A DNA stretch of 52,414 nt from a virus: positions 1-52,414 of IMG/VR virus record IMGVR_UViG_3300046517_002069; one strand, given 5' to 3'. Below, in pieces: positions 20,604-27,936 of the stretch (within the stretch, counting starts at the first letter, position 1; each line of letters opens with the position of its first letter). The notes beneath the pieces are model-generated. The model did not search any database. It saw nothing but the letters and a program-made list of their open reading frames with translations, and was not told the DNA's origin. Position numbers and translations under genes: made by a program.

Positions 20604-22156
20604 GCACGCTCCTGGCCGATCCGAGCGACGAAATCACCGTAGACAACTTTGCGGGCGGTGGCGGCGCCTCCTACGGCATTGAGTGCGGACTCGGCCGTCA
20701 CGTTGACTTCGCCATTAACCACGACGCCGAAGCCGTCGCTATGCACCGCATTAACCACCCGAACACGACGCATCTTTGCGAGAGCGTTTGGGACGTGGAC
20801 CCGCGCAAGCTCGTCGGTCGCAATCAGGTGGGACTAGGATGGTTCTCTCCCGATTGCACTTACCACTCCAAGGCTCGTGGCGGCAAGCCCTTCCGAGACC
20901 GCAACATCGCGCGCCGCCGTCGCGGACTAGCCTGGCTCATTCCGCGCTGGATCAAGGCCGTGCGGCCGCGCGTGATCATGATGGAGAACGTCGAGGAGTT
21001 CGCTGATTGGGGTCCGCTGCTGCCGAGTGGCGTTCCGGACCCCGCCAAGCGTGGGCTGACCTTCCGGCGCTGGCATCGCGAGATCGAGAACCTGGGTTAT
21101 CAGATCGACATGCGCGAGCTGCGGGCCATGCGCTACGGCGCTCCAACGACACGCAAGCGGCTGTTCGTGATCGCCCGCTGTGATCGCCAGGAGATCGTGT
21201 TCCCGGAGGCTACGCATGGACATGAGCGCGGCCTGCAGCCCTATCGAACCGCGGCCGAGTGCATCGACTGGTCCATCCCGTGTCCTTCGATCTTCACGCG
21301 CGACAGACCATTGGCTGAAGCGACCATGCGCCGGATCGCGCGCGGGGTCATGCGATACGTGGTGAACAACCCGCAACCGTTCCTCGTAACCATGCGGGGC
21401 ACCAGCGAAGCTCATATCGATGCGAGCGCTCATTCAGTCCATGGGCCACTCGGCGTCATTAGCGCCCAAGGAACTCACCATGCTCTGGTTACGCCGTTCC
21501 TGACCGAGCATGCGAACGCATCGACACAACGTAACTTCCGCGCAGATGAGCCACTGCGGACCCAGTACGCTAACGTCAAAGGCGGTCACTTCGCCCTTGT
21601 TGCGCCGACGCTCATTAACACGCGCAACGGCGAGCGCGAGGGTCAAGCGCCACGGGTGAGAAATATCCTCGAGCCCTACCCCACTGTGACCGCAGCAGGC
21701 AGCCAAGGCGCTGTTGTAGCGGCCTTTCTAGCCAAGCACTACGGCGGCAACTACACCGGTCCAGGAATCGGGATGCGAGAGCCGCTTGACGCGATCACCA
21801 CGGTCGATCACCACGCGCTCGTACATGCCTTCCTGCTGAAGTACTACGGCACCGAGCAAGACCCGCGGCTCGAACGCCCATTGGATACGGTGACCACGAA
21901 AGATCGATTCGGGCTGGTGATGGTCCATGGCGAGCCGTACCGGATTGCGGACATCGGCATGCGAATGCTGGCGCCGCGCGAGCTCTACCGGGCACAGAGC
22001 TTCCCCGATTCGTACATCATCGATCCAGCATACGAGGGCAAACCGATGACCAAGACATCACAGGTTCGGATGTGCGGAAATTCTGTTTGCCCAGTTGTTG
22101 CAGAGGCGTTGGTTCGAGCGAACGTCGTCGAGCAGCGCCAGGGGATTGCAGCATGA
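20600..22156 (+). CDS. C5-cytosine DNA methyltransferase, SPDC type
   Basis: Residues 12-195 form the catalytic core: motif I VDNFAGGGGA (SAM binding), motif IV GWFSPDCTYHSKA with the catalytic Cys86 in SPDC instead of the usual SPPCQ, motif VI MMENVEEF (Glu129) and motif VIII RKRLFVIAR. Residues 265-455, the target-recognition region, hold a loose repeat in which P-L-x-T-V/I-T is followed by ALVxAFLxKYYG-like text. The end has the LAPRELYRAQSFPDSYII and MCGNSVCPVVAEAL motifs IX-X. At 518 residues it seems complete and solitary; no cognate nuclease is adjacent. Likely roles are protection from host restriction or packaging marks. Confidence 0.85.
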   Translation: MSTLLADPSDEITVDNFAGGGGASYGIECGLGRHVDFAINHDAEAVAMHRINHPNTTHLCESVWDVDPRKLVGRNQVGLGWFSPDCTYHSKARGGKPFRDRNIARRRRGLAWLIPRWIKAVRPRVIMMENVEEFADWGPLLPSGVPDPAKRGLTFRRWHREIENLGYQIDMRELRAMRYGAPTTRKRLFVIARCDRQEIVFPEATHGHERGLQPYRTAAECIDWSIPCPSIFTRDRPLAEATMRRIARGVMRYVVNNPQPFLVTMRGTSEAHIDASAHSVHGPLGVISAQGTHHALVTPFLTEHANASTQRNFRADEPLRTQYANVKGGHFALVAPTLINTRNGEREGQAPRVRNILEPYPTVTAAGSQGAVVAAFLAKHYGGNYTGPGIGMREPLDAITTVDHHALVHAFLLKYYGTEQDPRLERPLDTVTTKDRFGLVMVHGEPYRIADIGMRMLAPRELYRAQSFPDSYIIDPAYEGKPMTKTSQVRMCGNSVCPVVAEALVRANVVEQRQGIAA

Positions 22157-22365
22157 ACGAGCAACCTGTTGCACGGACCACTGATGAGCAGTTCAACAAA
22201 GCAGAGGAGTTTTCGCTGCGCTTTGAAGAACGCATCCCGCAGCCTCCGACCTTTGAGCGACTGCGCGCCCGGACGCAGGGGCAGATATTGTTCCTCGGCG
22301 CTTACTGGATGTACGTGCACGAAGCGCGCGCATTGCGCGACTGGCTCAATAAGGTGCTGCCATGA
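22153..22365 (+). CDS. Small protein with MNEQPV N-terminus, 70 aa
   Basis: A helical product: MNEQPVARTTDEQFNKAEEF, then FERLRARTQGQILFLGAYWM and ALRDWLNKVL. Its first residues recur in the gene at 22514 (MNEQPVPR), and the DNA shows the same start block. ATGA overlap with the methyltransferase. No function known. Confidence 0.6.
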   Translation: MNEQPVARTTDEQFNKAEEFSLRFEERIPQPPTFERLRARTQGQILFLGAYWMYVHEARALRDWLNKVLP

Positions 22366-22517
22366 CCGGAACAGAGCGAACGCTCCCTGAGACGGTCCCC
22401 GAGTTAGTTGAGGATGAGGACGCCTATTGCGAGCATGGCGTGCATTACACCGTTGAGTGCGAGGACTGCCAAGATGAGGTCGATGAAGAACAGTACCGTG
22501 AGGAGCGCGGACTATGA
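22362..22517 (+). CDS. Acidic zinc-binding small protein, 51 aa
   Basis: The product (MTGTERTLPETVPELVEDED...) is strongly acidic and has YCEHGVHYTVECEDCQ, a C-H-C-C site. ATGA overlaps at both ends. Very acidic small phage proteins sometimes mimic DNA, but the zinc site argues for another fold. Confidence 0.55.
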   Translation: MTGTERTLPETVPELVEDEDAYCEHGVHYTVECEDCQDEVDEEQYREERGL

Positions 22518-22777
22518 ACGAGCAACCAGTCCCACGTTCTGCAGAGGAGGAACTCGTAGACGACGGCAACCCTCGTGAGCCGATCTGCGAGAAGTGCGGA
22601 GACGAGATGGAATGGGCCGACTGCTACGAGATCGACTGCGAGGACGGCTCTTATGACGGCTACGAAGAAGATCCATTGTGGTACGACCCTGGCGAGTGGG
22701 TGAAGTGCTCGACATGCGAGGGGAAAGGCGGTTGGTGGATCTGCGTAAGGTGTTCCCCGGAGGTTGATCATGGCTGA
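22514..22777 (+). CDS. Acidic zinc protein with CxxCxGxGG motif, 87 aa
   Basis: Begins MNEQPVPRSAEEELVDDGNP, sharing its start with the gene at 22153. It has ICEKCGDEMEW, an acidic centre, and KCSTCEGKGGWWICVRC, a CxxCxGxGG knuckle of DnaJ-zinc type plus CxxC. Two zinc ions are likely. Function unknown. Confidence 0.6.
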   Translation: MNEQPVPRSAEEELVDDGNPREPICEKCGDEMEWADCYEIDCEDGSYDGYEEDPLWYDPGEWVKCSTCEGKGGWWICVRCSPEVDHG

Positions 22778-23063
22778 CTCGCTCCCCGAAGACTCCTGCA
22801 ACTACCAGGGTTACGAGTTCGGTGCTCGCTACCCGGATTCAGTCTGCTACGAGGGCCGGCTGCTCGATGCCGACAATTGCGACAACAACGGCAATCTCTA
22901 CGACAACGACGAGGATATCCCCTGCCCCATGTGCCGCCGCGAGGAAGCTATTAAGTGGCATGCCGGACGGATGGATGGCCTGTATCGAGACCGGATAAAG
23001 GCTGCGCGGGCGCTCGTTGCGGACATCATCAACAATCGCAAGACCGGAAGGTTTCCGCTATGA
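22770..23063 (+). CDS. Small protein with MADSLPED N-terminus, 97 aa
   Basis: I start at ATG 22770 with GGAGG 6 bases before it; it overlaps the previous gene by 8 bases. The product begins MADSLPEDSCNYQGYEFGAR and holds DIPCPMCRREEAIKWHAG, a half zinc site. The first residues recur in the gene at 23226 (MAADSLPED). Function unknown. Confidence 0.6.
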   Translation: MADSLPEDSCNYQGYEFGARYPDSVCYEGRLLDADNCDNNGNLYDNDEDIPCPMCRREEAIKWHAGRMDGLYRDRIKAARALVADIINNRKTGRFPL

Positions 23064-23236
23064 CTGACCCGGTGATGACCCCCGAGCAAAAGAAGTGCGA
23101 CGAGGAAACCGGCCACGACTTAAAATGGCACGCGCCTGAGTGGGATGTCGGTTTCAACGGCTACGGGGAATGCGAACACTGCGGCTGGACCGTCCCCTAC
23201 GAGCCGATGGATTTGGAGGATGACTATGGCTGCTGA
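23060..23236 (+). CDS. Zinc-ribbon-like small protein, 58 aa
   Basis: Product MTDPVMTPEQKKCDEETGHD... with Cys/His at CDEETGH and CEHCGW, making a likely CHCC zinc ribbon; the end is acidic (MDLEDDYGC). ATGA overlap with the gene before; the next start lies inside its last codons. Confidence 0.58.
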   Translation: MTDPVMTPEQKKCDEETGHDLKWHAPEWDVGFNGYGECEHCGWTVPYEPMDLEDDYGC

Positions 23237-23600
23237 CTCGCTCCCCGAAGATGAGAAGTTCACCTGCCCTCACGGCTATGATCTGCGGCACATCAACTGC
23301 GCGCGCTGTGAGAACCCAGCATTCGACGCATCTGTGTCGCCAGTGCCAACTGGTAAGCATGGCATGGTGAGCATGGGAGGCACACCCCCAGAGCAGGACA
23401 TCACCATCGATCAAATGCTGGGTGTTGCTCAGTGGCTAGAGCGAGTTTCTGTCAGGCAGGTCATCAAGGAAGTCAACGCTATAGCGAAGGATCGCACTGA
23501 CGGTTTTTGGGCTGGTCACTCGACAGCTTGCGAGGAAATCCTGCATAGGCTCGCGGCTTTGTGGGGAAGGCCGGATGACCCGGAGTGGAAGCTGCCATGA
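23226..23600 (+). CDS. Protein with MAADSLPED N-terminus, 124 aa
   Basis: Begins MAADSLPEDEKFTCPHGYDL and has a second Cys pair in NCARCENP, forming a zinc site in the first 35 residues. After a Pro/Gly linker a helical domain follows (TIDQMLGVAQWLERVSVRQV, then STACEEILHRLAALWG). The N-terminal block matches that of the gene at 22770. Function unknown. Confidence 0.6.
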   Translation: MAADSLPEDEKFTCPHGYDLRHINCARCENPAFDASVSPVPTGKHGMVSMGGTPPEQDITIDQMLGVAQWLERVSVRQVIKEVNAIAKDRTDGFWAGHSTACEEILHRLAALWGRPDDPEWKLP

Positions 23601-23860
23601 GCACGCTCCCCGAAGAAACCCGCGCCATCACACGCGAGCCATTTGTCGAGTGGCTAAAGGCGCTTCCGCCTGACACCAAGTTTGGGCGCGGCACCTGCGA
23701 ATGCCCGCTAGCGCAATTCTCAGGCTGTCAGGTCGGCTGGGTCAGCTATGACAAGGGACACCTGCCCGATTGGGCTTGCGTGTTTGTAGAACGATTCCTC
23801 AAGCGTCGGGGGCCAAAGAACGCCCGCCGAGCCCTCCAGATCATGGAGGCGCTCTCATGA
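23597..23860 (+). CDS. Hypothetical protein with STLPEE N-terminus, 87 aa
   Basis: The product (MSTLPEETRAITREPFVEWL...) continues the L-P-E-E/D start seen in its neighbours. CECPLAQFSGCQVGW provides three Cys. The end (KRRGPKNARRALQIMEAL) is basic and helical. ATGA overlaps on both sides. Confidence 0.6.
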   Translation: MSTLPEETRAITREPFVEWLKALPPDTKFGRGTCECPLAQFSGCQVGWVSYDKGHLPDWACVFVERFLKRRGPKNARRALQIMEALS

Positions 23861-24564
23861 CAGTTGCAGATTCATCGGATGAGCATAGCCACCCAACACC
23901 CGCGCACAGGGCCGCATGCCCCGTGTGTAATCCTGGCAAGACAGTCCCGCAATTGAACGCCGCGTATCAGGCGGAAGTTGCTCGGACCTCAAATCCGATG
24001 GACACAGGCGAGCTATGGTCCTTCCTGCGTTCACTTCTGTCGCGCGGCGGCGATATCTGGATCGACCACCAACAAAAGTCGTATGAAGAATATTCGGCAC
24101 GGCTCGACGTGGCGGCACGTGAACAAGTGCCAAAACTCATGCAACTCCTGAGCGGCAAGATCAAAGCGCCACCGTCCGAGACGTGCGAGCAACCTGCTGA
24201 ACGTGCAACGGTCACTCTCAGTGCTGATGAATTTCAGGCCCTCATGGCCAAGGAACAGAAGCTCACTGCTGATTTAGCCGATGCTGATCGGATCAACGGC
24301 GAGTCGGTCAACCGCATGATCGGGCTGGAGCATGCCAACACAGCGCTCGTCGCGCGCGTCAATCGGCTCAGGGAGCGCATAGGCAAAGCCTATGACGTTC
24401 TGGCTGCGGCCTCGTCCGATGACGCTGTAGAGCACGAGCACGCTCAGAAAGCCGCAGCGCCTCTATGCTCCTGCGGACACGACGGCCCGGTAGGCCCGGG
24501 TCATCAAACGAATTGCCCGCAGTATCGCGAACTGACACCGTCGAATGGGGGAGCATCTCGATGA
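23857..24564 (+). CDS. Coiled-coil protein with end Cys clusters, 235 aa
   Basis: Starts MTVADSSDEHSHPTPAHRAA with ACPVCNPG (CxxC) near residue 20; a second set, LCSCGHDG...NCPQY, lies near 205-225. Between them residues 110-195 form a long coiled coil (LSADEFQALMAKEQKLTADL, then VARVNRLRERIGKAYDVLA). The far-apart half sites suggest that the ends meet in a folded or antiparallel dimer. No known family. The SSDE start vaguely resembles the ADSLPED group. Confidence 0.58.
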   Translation: MTVADSSDEHSHPTPAHRAACPVCNPGKTVPQLNAAYQAEVARTSNPMDTGELWSFLRSLLSRGGDIWIDHQQKSYEEYSARLDVAAREQVPKLMQLLSGKIKAPPSETCEQPAERATVTLSADEFQALMAKEQKLTADLADADRINGESVNRMIGLEHANTALVARVNRLRERIGKAYDVLAAASSDDAVEHEHAQKAAAPLCSCGHDGPVGPGHQTNCPQYRELTPSNGGASR

Positions 24565-24842
24565 AAACCGAGCGAGCAATTCGACGCCGCACCATCTGGA
24601 AATTCCCGCTTAGCCATGGCGTGGCAGAAGTCCAAATGCCATTGGACGCCGAGGTTGCGTGCTTTGACTTCCAGAATGGTGCCCCGTGCATTTGGGCGAT
24701 CGTCGATCCGGACGTGCTGAGCGTGACTCGTCGCTTCGAGATTTTCGGTACAGGCCATCCGCTACCCGCCGAGGACGAATGCTGCTACGTCGGTACCACG
24801 CAAGACGGTCCTTTCGTCTGGCACCTGTTTGAGCTGCTATGA
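24561..24842 (+). CDS. Conserved phage protein, 93 aa
   Basis: Product MKTERAIRRRTIWKFPLSHG... shows the pattern WKFPL...QMPLDAEV.CFDFQNGAPCIWAIVDP...RRFEIFGTGHP, and FVWHLFE at the end, a compact beta fold widespread in phages of proteobacteria in my recollection, function unknown. ATGA overlap upstream. Confidence 0.72.
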   Translation: MKTERAIRRRTIWKFPLSHGVAEVQMPLDAEVACFDFQNGAPCIWAIVDPDVLSVTRRFEIFGTGHPLPAEDECCYVGTTQDGPFVWHLFELL

Positions 24843-24852
24843 GCGAGGAAAT

Positions 24853-25032
24853 ATGACTATAAGAAAGAAACAGCCGACGACGAAAGTAGATCTAGGCCTG
24901 CCGATTCCCATGATCTCTTTCTACGAAGGCGTTGCGGCCTATGCCGGTGTCAGCTTAGAAGACGTGCTGAAGGTTCTTCTTGCTATGGGCATGCTCAAGG
25001 GGCGCGCGGTCGGCAAGGAACGGCAACCATGA
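24853..25032 (+). CDS. Small hypothetical protein, 59 aa
   Basis: I place the start at ATG 24853, with GAGGAAAT directly upstream, rather than 24 bases earlier. The product (MTIRKKQPTTKVDLGLPIPM...) has a basic start and a helical, hydrophobic second half (EDVLKVLLAMGMLKG). It might be a small DNA-binding or peptide partner. Ends in an ATGA overlap. Confidence 0.58.
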   Translation: MTIRKKQPTTKVDLGLPIPMISFYEGVAAYAGVSLEDVLKVLLAMGMLKGRAVGKERQP

Positions 25033-25214
25033 GCCTGTCAGACGAGTACCTGACGCTGATGGCGGATGCCGCGCGCTACCGGTTCCTGCGCGACCACACG
25101 GGCAACAAGATCATGCGCAAACTGATGAAGGAGTGTCAGCCAAGCCGATGGGATGAGTTGATCGATAAGGAATGCAAAGCGAACGTTCCACAGCACAGAG
25201 CGAGTCATGAATAG
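25029..25214 (+). CDS. Small conserved phage protein, 61 aa
   Basis: Product MSLSDEYLTLMADAARYRFL... A helical N-terminus with the DAARYRFLRDH pattern, common in small phage proteins of unknown role, and a C-terminal SRWDELIDKE helix. It overlaps the next gene by 8 bases. Confidence 0.62.
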   Translation: MSLSDEYLTLMADAARYRFLRDHTGNKIMRKLMKECQPSRWDELIDKECKANVPQHRASHE

Positions 25215-25470
25215 ACACGTGCATTGTTGCATGGACATCCGCGGCGCCCTGATGCATCCAAAGGATTTGGTCGGGTCGGTGACCGATGACAAGGGCCGCA
25301 AGCTGGACAAGTTCGAAATCCAGAACTGGCTGATGGACGAGCTGGCTAAGGGTCGCAAGGTTATCCCCCTCGGGAAAGCGTGCGAGGGATTCGACTATCA
25401 AACCGGATGCCCCGGACATGACGGCCCGTATCCGAGCAACGCTCCTGCATCCTCCGAAGGTACAACATGA
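25207..25470 (+). CDS. Hypothetical protein, 87 aa
   Basis: Product MNRHVHCCMDIRGALMHPKD... The centre DDKGRKLDKFEIQNWLMDEL is helical; the C-terminus holds CEGFDYQTGCPGHDGPYPSN. A few Cys and His at both ends could bind metal. No clear ribosome site. No family recognised. Confidence 0.55.
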   Translation: MNRHVHCCMDIRGALMHPKDLVGSVTDDKGRKLDKFEIQNWLMDELAKGRKVIPLGKACEGFDYQTGCPGHDGPYPSNAPASSEGTT

Positions 25471-25655
25471 AAAACGCTACATACGCAAAGCTTGTCGAAG
25501 CCATGGAAGAGATTATCAATCTTGAGAACTCAGACCGTGACGGGGTCGTCTACGAGTCTCTGGCTGGCAACATGGCCGACGTCGCGGAAATAGTCTATGA
25601 CGCCTGCCTCAAGGGGCAGTCCTACGCCAAAGACGAAACCGAGACAACGACGTGA
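25467..25655 (+). CDS. Small acidic helical protein, 62 aa
   Basis: Product MKNATYAKLVEAMEEIINLE... is predicted almost fully helical, acidic, with a Thr-rich end. It overlaps the previous stop by 4 bases; the next gene begins 12 bases after its stop. Unknown function. Confidence 0.58.
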   Translation: MKNATYAKLVEAMEEIINLENSDRDGVVYESLAGNMADVAEIVYDACLKGQSYAKDETETTT

Positions 25656-25667
25656 GCCCCGCTACCA

Positions 25668-25961
25668 ATGGATAAGCTGTCGGTCCCATCGGGCGTTACC
25701 GCCGTGTACGTGTACGACAATCGAGTGATCGCGCACGCCAGCGACTTCAATCAGAGCCGCCCTGGCGGGTTCACGGTCCTGGAGGCACAGACTCATCGAG
25801 TCGAGCAGGCGTTAGCTTTTGCAGTTGTCCGGGCGCTTGCCTCGCCAGCGCTGCACGAAAACCTCGATGCCTATGAGTGCGAACGGATCTTGCAGAAGAT
25901 GAAAGGCAAAACCTACATCATTCCCGTTGGACACACTCCCAGCGCAGGAGCTGGCACATGA
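25668..25961 (+). CDS. Hypothetical protein, 97 aa
   Basis: An alpha/beta protein (MDKLSVPSGVTAVYVYDNRV...). Strands TAVYVYDNRVIAHA and GGFTVLEAQTH are followed by helices RVEQALAFAVVRALASP and DAYECERILQKMKG. No motif known. There is no obvious ribosome site before the ATG. Confidence 0.58.
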   Translation: MDKLSVPSGVTAVYVYDNRVIAHASDFNQSRPGGFTVLEAQTHRVEQALAFAVVRALASPALHENLDAYECERILQKMKGKTYIIPVGHTPSAGAGT

Positions 25962-26158
25962 AGATTCGCATCACGAAAGACGTGTGGGACGACGGGCAGG
26001 ACCATCACCCGCCCGTATTGCTGGCGCGCAAGGGAGAGGTACTGAATGTCTTGGAGACTAGCGCGCGCGGGTACGAGGTGGCGCGCAACGGGCATTTTTA
26101 CGTTGACCAATCCGAGTGCGAGGTGATTGGGCCCGCTCCAACCGTGTCCGCTAAATAG
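25958..26158 (+). CDS. Small beta-rich protein, 66 aa
   Basis: Product MKIRITKDVWDDGQDHHPPV... with LLARKGEVLNVLETSARGYE and HFYVDQSECEVI looks like an SH3-like barrel of the kind found in several small phage proteins. Last gene of the second block of the rightward arm; a promoter follows immediately. Confidence 0.6.
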   Translation: MKIRITKDVWDDGQDHHPPVLLARKGEVLNVLETSARGYEVARNGHFYVDQSECEVIGPAPTVSAK

Positions 26159-26161
26159 GTG

Positions 26162-26189
26162 TGGACATTATTTATTTGGTGTGTATAAT
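26162..26189 (+). promoter_or_regulatory. Sigma-70 promoter inside the rightward arm
   Basis: TGGACA (26162-26167) and the consensus TATAAT (26184-26189) with 16 bases between. The 57-base gap is strikingly AT-rich against its surroundings. The predicted start is about 26196, giving a short leader with AGGAG at 26204-26208, then the ribbon-helix-helix gene. Repeated GTGTG steps overlap the promoter and could be its operator. Confidence 0.7.
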
Positions 26190-26215
26190 ATCGCCGTAGT
26201 CACAGGAGACAGGCG

Positions 26216-26443
26216 ATGGCACCAGCGGGCAGACCCAAGATCGGCAAAGAGAAGCGAATTCGCGTGAACGTGATGCTCGACCCCAATACGCATGCCTACC
26301 TGAAGGCGCTGGGCGACGGGAACGTCAGCAGTGCATTGCACCTGATTCTGATCCACCACATGGCGCAGAAGATCCACGACATTGTGTTCAAGCCGAAGAA
26401 GGCCAAGCGACGCTCTGTCAACCAAGGAGCGAAGCAAATATGA
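26216..26443 (+). CDS. Ribbon-helix-helix-like DNA-binding protein, 75 aa
   Basis: Product MAPAGRPKIGKEKRIRVNVM... KRIRVNVMLDPNTHAYLKAL is a beta strand plus helix of the Arc/CopG fold, and DGNVSSALHLILIHHMAQK the second helix. The N-terminal GRPKIGKEKR and C-terminal KPKKAKRR tails are basic and could clamp DNA. It has its own promoter and probably represses it. First gene of the third block of the right arm, so it may control that block. Confidence 0.68.
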   Translation: MAPAGRPKIGKEKRIRVNVMLDPNTHAYLKALGDGNVSSALHLILIHHMAQKIHDIVFKPKKAKRRSVNQGAKQI

Positions 26444-26595
26444 GCGACAAAGACACCGCCTACGCGGCCAGCTATATCGGGCTGCCATGGAAGAAGCTGG
26501 AAATGGAACAGCAAGCGCATGCGCGCCAAATGATGCGCGCCGGGCTCCTCAAGATTGAAGGCACTGGCCCAGGACGCCGTGTAGTGCACCACTAA
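26440..26595 (+). CDS. Small helical protein, 51 aa
   Basis: ATGA-coupled to the ribbon-helix-helix gene. Product MSDKDTAYAASYIGLPWKKL... has a helix-turn-helix-like middle (YAASYIGLPWKKLEMEQQAH) and a basic end. It resembles a tiny winged or HTH module but is too short to be sure. It may form a regulator pair with the gene upstream. Confidence 0.52.
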   Translation: MSDKDTAYAASYIGLPWKKLEMEQQAHARQMMRAGLLKIEGTGPGRRVVHH

Positions 26596-26612
26596 CCAAC
26601 TAGGAGGAAGTC

Positions 26613-26816
26613 ATGGCTGAGGAAACGTATCTCGGGGATGGGCTGTACGCCCGCTACGACGGCTTTGAGATCTGGCTGCGTGCACCCCGCGGCGGCGGTG
26701 ACCATGAGGTGTGTCTCGATACCGGCATGCTCAAGCAGCTGCAGAGCATGGTGGACAACTTCGATCCTACGCCCAGCGACGATGGCCGAGCGTGGCCGCA
26801 AGCCGACAACGAGTAG
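26613..26816 (+). CDS. Conserved small phage protein, 67 aa
   Basis: Strong AGGAGG ribosome site. The product starts MAEETYLGDGLYARYDGFEI and has LRAPRGGGDHEVCLD, a pattern of small acidic proteins found across many tailed phages, with no known activity. Beta-rich first half, helical end. Confidence 0.72.
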   Translation: MAEETYLGDGLYARYDGFEIWLRAPRGGGDHEVCLDTGMLKQLQSMVDNFDPTPSDDGRAWPQADNE

Positions 26817-26844
26817 CTCGGGTAACTCAAAACGCATCTCTATT

Positions 26845-27060
26845 ATGAAAACTCTGTACAAGATTCGTGAGCGACGCAAGATGCAGGTTCAGCCGAATCA
26901 TTCTGATGCAGAATTTGGTCGTGTGCATCCGGTGCAGAAAAGCTGGGAAGTTGAAACCTATGATCTTCCGCCAAAGGTCGTTGCTGAACGTCGTTCGTTC
27001 ACCGCTGCGGAAAATTGGATAACCAAAAATGACGGGATTCTCCATGAGATATGCTCGTGA
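26845..27060 (+). CDS. AT-richer hypothetical protein, 71 aa
   Basis: Product MKTLYKIRERRKMQVQPNHS... is basic and uses codons with A or T in third position more often than its neighbours, which hints at later arrival. No ribosome site is visible before the ATG, so the start is uncertain. Residues 45-71 (FTAAENWITKNDGILHE) are helical. No family known. Confidence 0.5.
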   Translation: MKTLYKIRERRKMQVQPNHSDAEFGRVHPVQKSWEVETYDLPPKVVAERRSFTAAENWITKNDGILHEICS

Positions 27061-27380
27061 CAAAGAAGATGTCGCTGCCGGAGGCCATCTATTGGGCACA
27101 GTCGGCGCCGTGCGATGAGCGCAAGTCCAACGAGGCATTCGAGGTGCTGACGACCGAGATCGAGCGGCTGAAAGCCTGCTGGGCCGAAGCGCTGGAGAAT
27201 GTCACGACGCGGAATCGGGAGATCGAGCGGCTGCACACCCTTGGCTGGCAACTCGTAGAAGCGCTGCGCAAATACTCCGAGTCTCGTCCGAATGAGCCTA
27301 GCGTTCGTTCCGTCGCACGTCCTCTGGAGGCTTTTATCATTGCACTTGGAGACGCTGCCGAACTGGAGAAAAGGCCATGA
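27051..27380 (+). CDS. Coiled-coil phage protein, 109 aa
   Basis: Helical throughout: EVLTTEIERLKACWAEALEN and TTRNREIERLHTLGWQLVEA form coiled segments. Start at ATG 27051 overlaps the gene before by 10 bases; ATG 27069 is an alternative. Ends in an ATGA overlap. Function unknown. Confidence 0.58.
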   Translation: MLVTKKMSLPEAIYWAQSAPCDERKSNEAFEVLTTEIERLKACWAEALENVTTRNREIERLHTLGWQLVEALRKYSESRPNEPSVRSVARPLEAFIIALGDAAELEKRP

Positions 27381-27799
27381 CAAATCCCTTGCTCACCCTG
27401 GATAACATCCGCTCGGGTGCCGCCCCATCGGATGCGGTCGCCGTGGGGTTTCTGCTGGGGGAGATCGAGAGGCTTCAGCGCGAACTTTATCTACTGCGCA
27501 ACTCGCGCGACAACCTTGCTGATAACGTCGATAGACTATCTGCCGAACCGGGAGCGTACTGCCCCAATTGCGATTGTGACTATTGCGGGAGCGTTCAGGG
27601 AAGGTTGCAGCGAGCTGCGTTGGGATCGGTAGAGGGTTGGCAGGTACGCACACACAAAGCATCCTGCGCCATGCTCCAAGTGCTCGGCAGCACGTCCGAG
27701 GCGTTGTGCGACTGTGGCGCGATGAAATCGAACCCGGCTCACGCGCCAGGATGTGCGTATTTGACGGATCCATCTTTCGACTGCACATGCGGTCTCTGA
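27377..27799 (+). CDS. Coiled-coil and Cys-rich protein, 140 aa
   Basis: Residues 1-55 hold a coiled helix (GEIERLQRELYLLRNSRDNL). Residues 60-140 carry eleven Cys in CPNCDCDYCGS, CAMLQVLG, CDCGAMKSN and FDCTCG, enough for two zinc sites. This helix-plus-zinc plan recalls the gene at 23857, suggesting distant kinship. No activity known. Confidence 0.58.
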   Translation: MTNPLLTLDNIRSGAAPSDAVAVGFLLGEIERLQRELYLLRNSRDNLADNVDRLSAEPGAYCPNCDCDYCGSVQGRLQRAALGSVEGWQVRTHKASCAMLQVLGSTSEALCDCGAMKSNPAHAPGCAYLTDPSFDCTCGL

Positions 27800-27816
27800 C
27801 ACTCTGAGAACCACCG

Positions 27817-27936
27817 ATGAGTAACAACGACATTCTCTGGATGACACTTGTCGTGTGGACGGCTATTAGCTCTTTTGGGGCAGGGCGTTTATGGGAAAGA
27901 CGACTTTCTCTGCGTCGAGGAGATGGTCATGTGTAG
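27817..27936 (+). CDS. Tiny membrane protein, 39 aa
   Basis: Product MSNNDILWMTLVVWTAISSF... with one hydrophobic helix and a basic C-terminus (GRLWERRLSLRRG). It overlaps the next gene by 8 bases. The ribosome site is weak. Only the hydrophobic pattern and tight tiling support it. Confidence 0.4.
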   Translation: MSNNDILWMTLVVWTAISSFGAGRLWERRLSLRRGDGHV

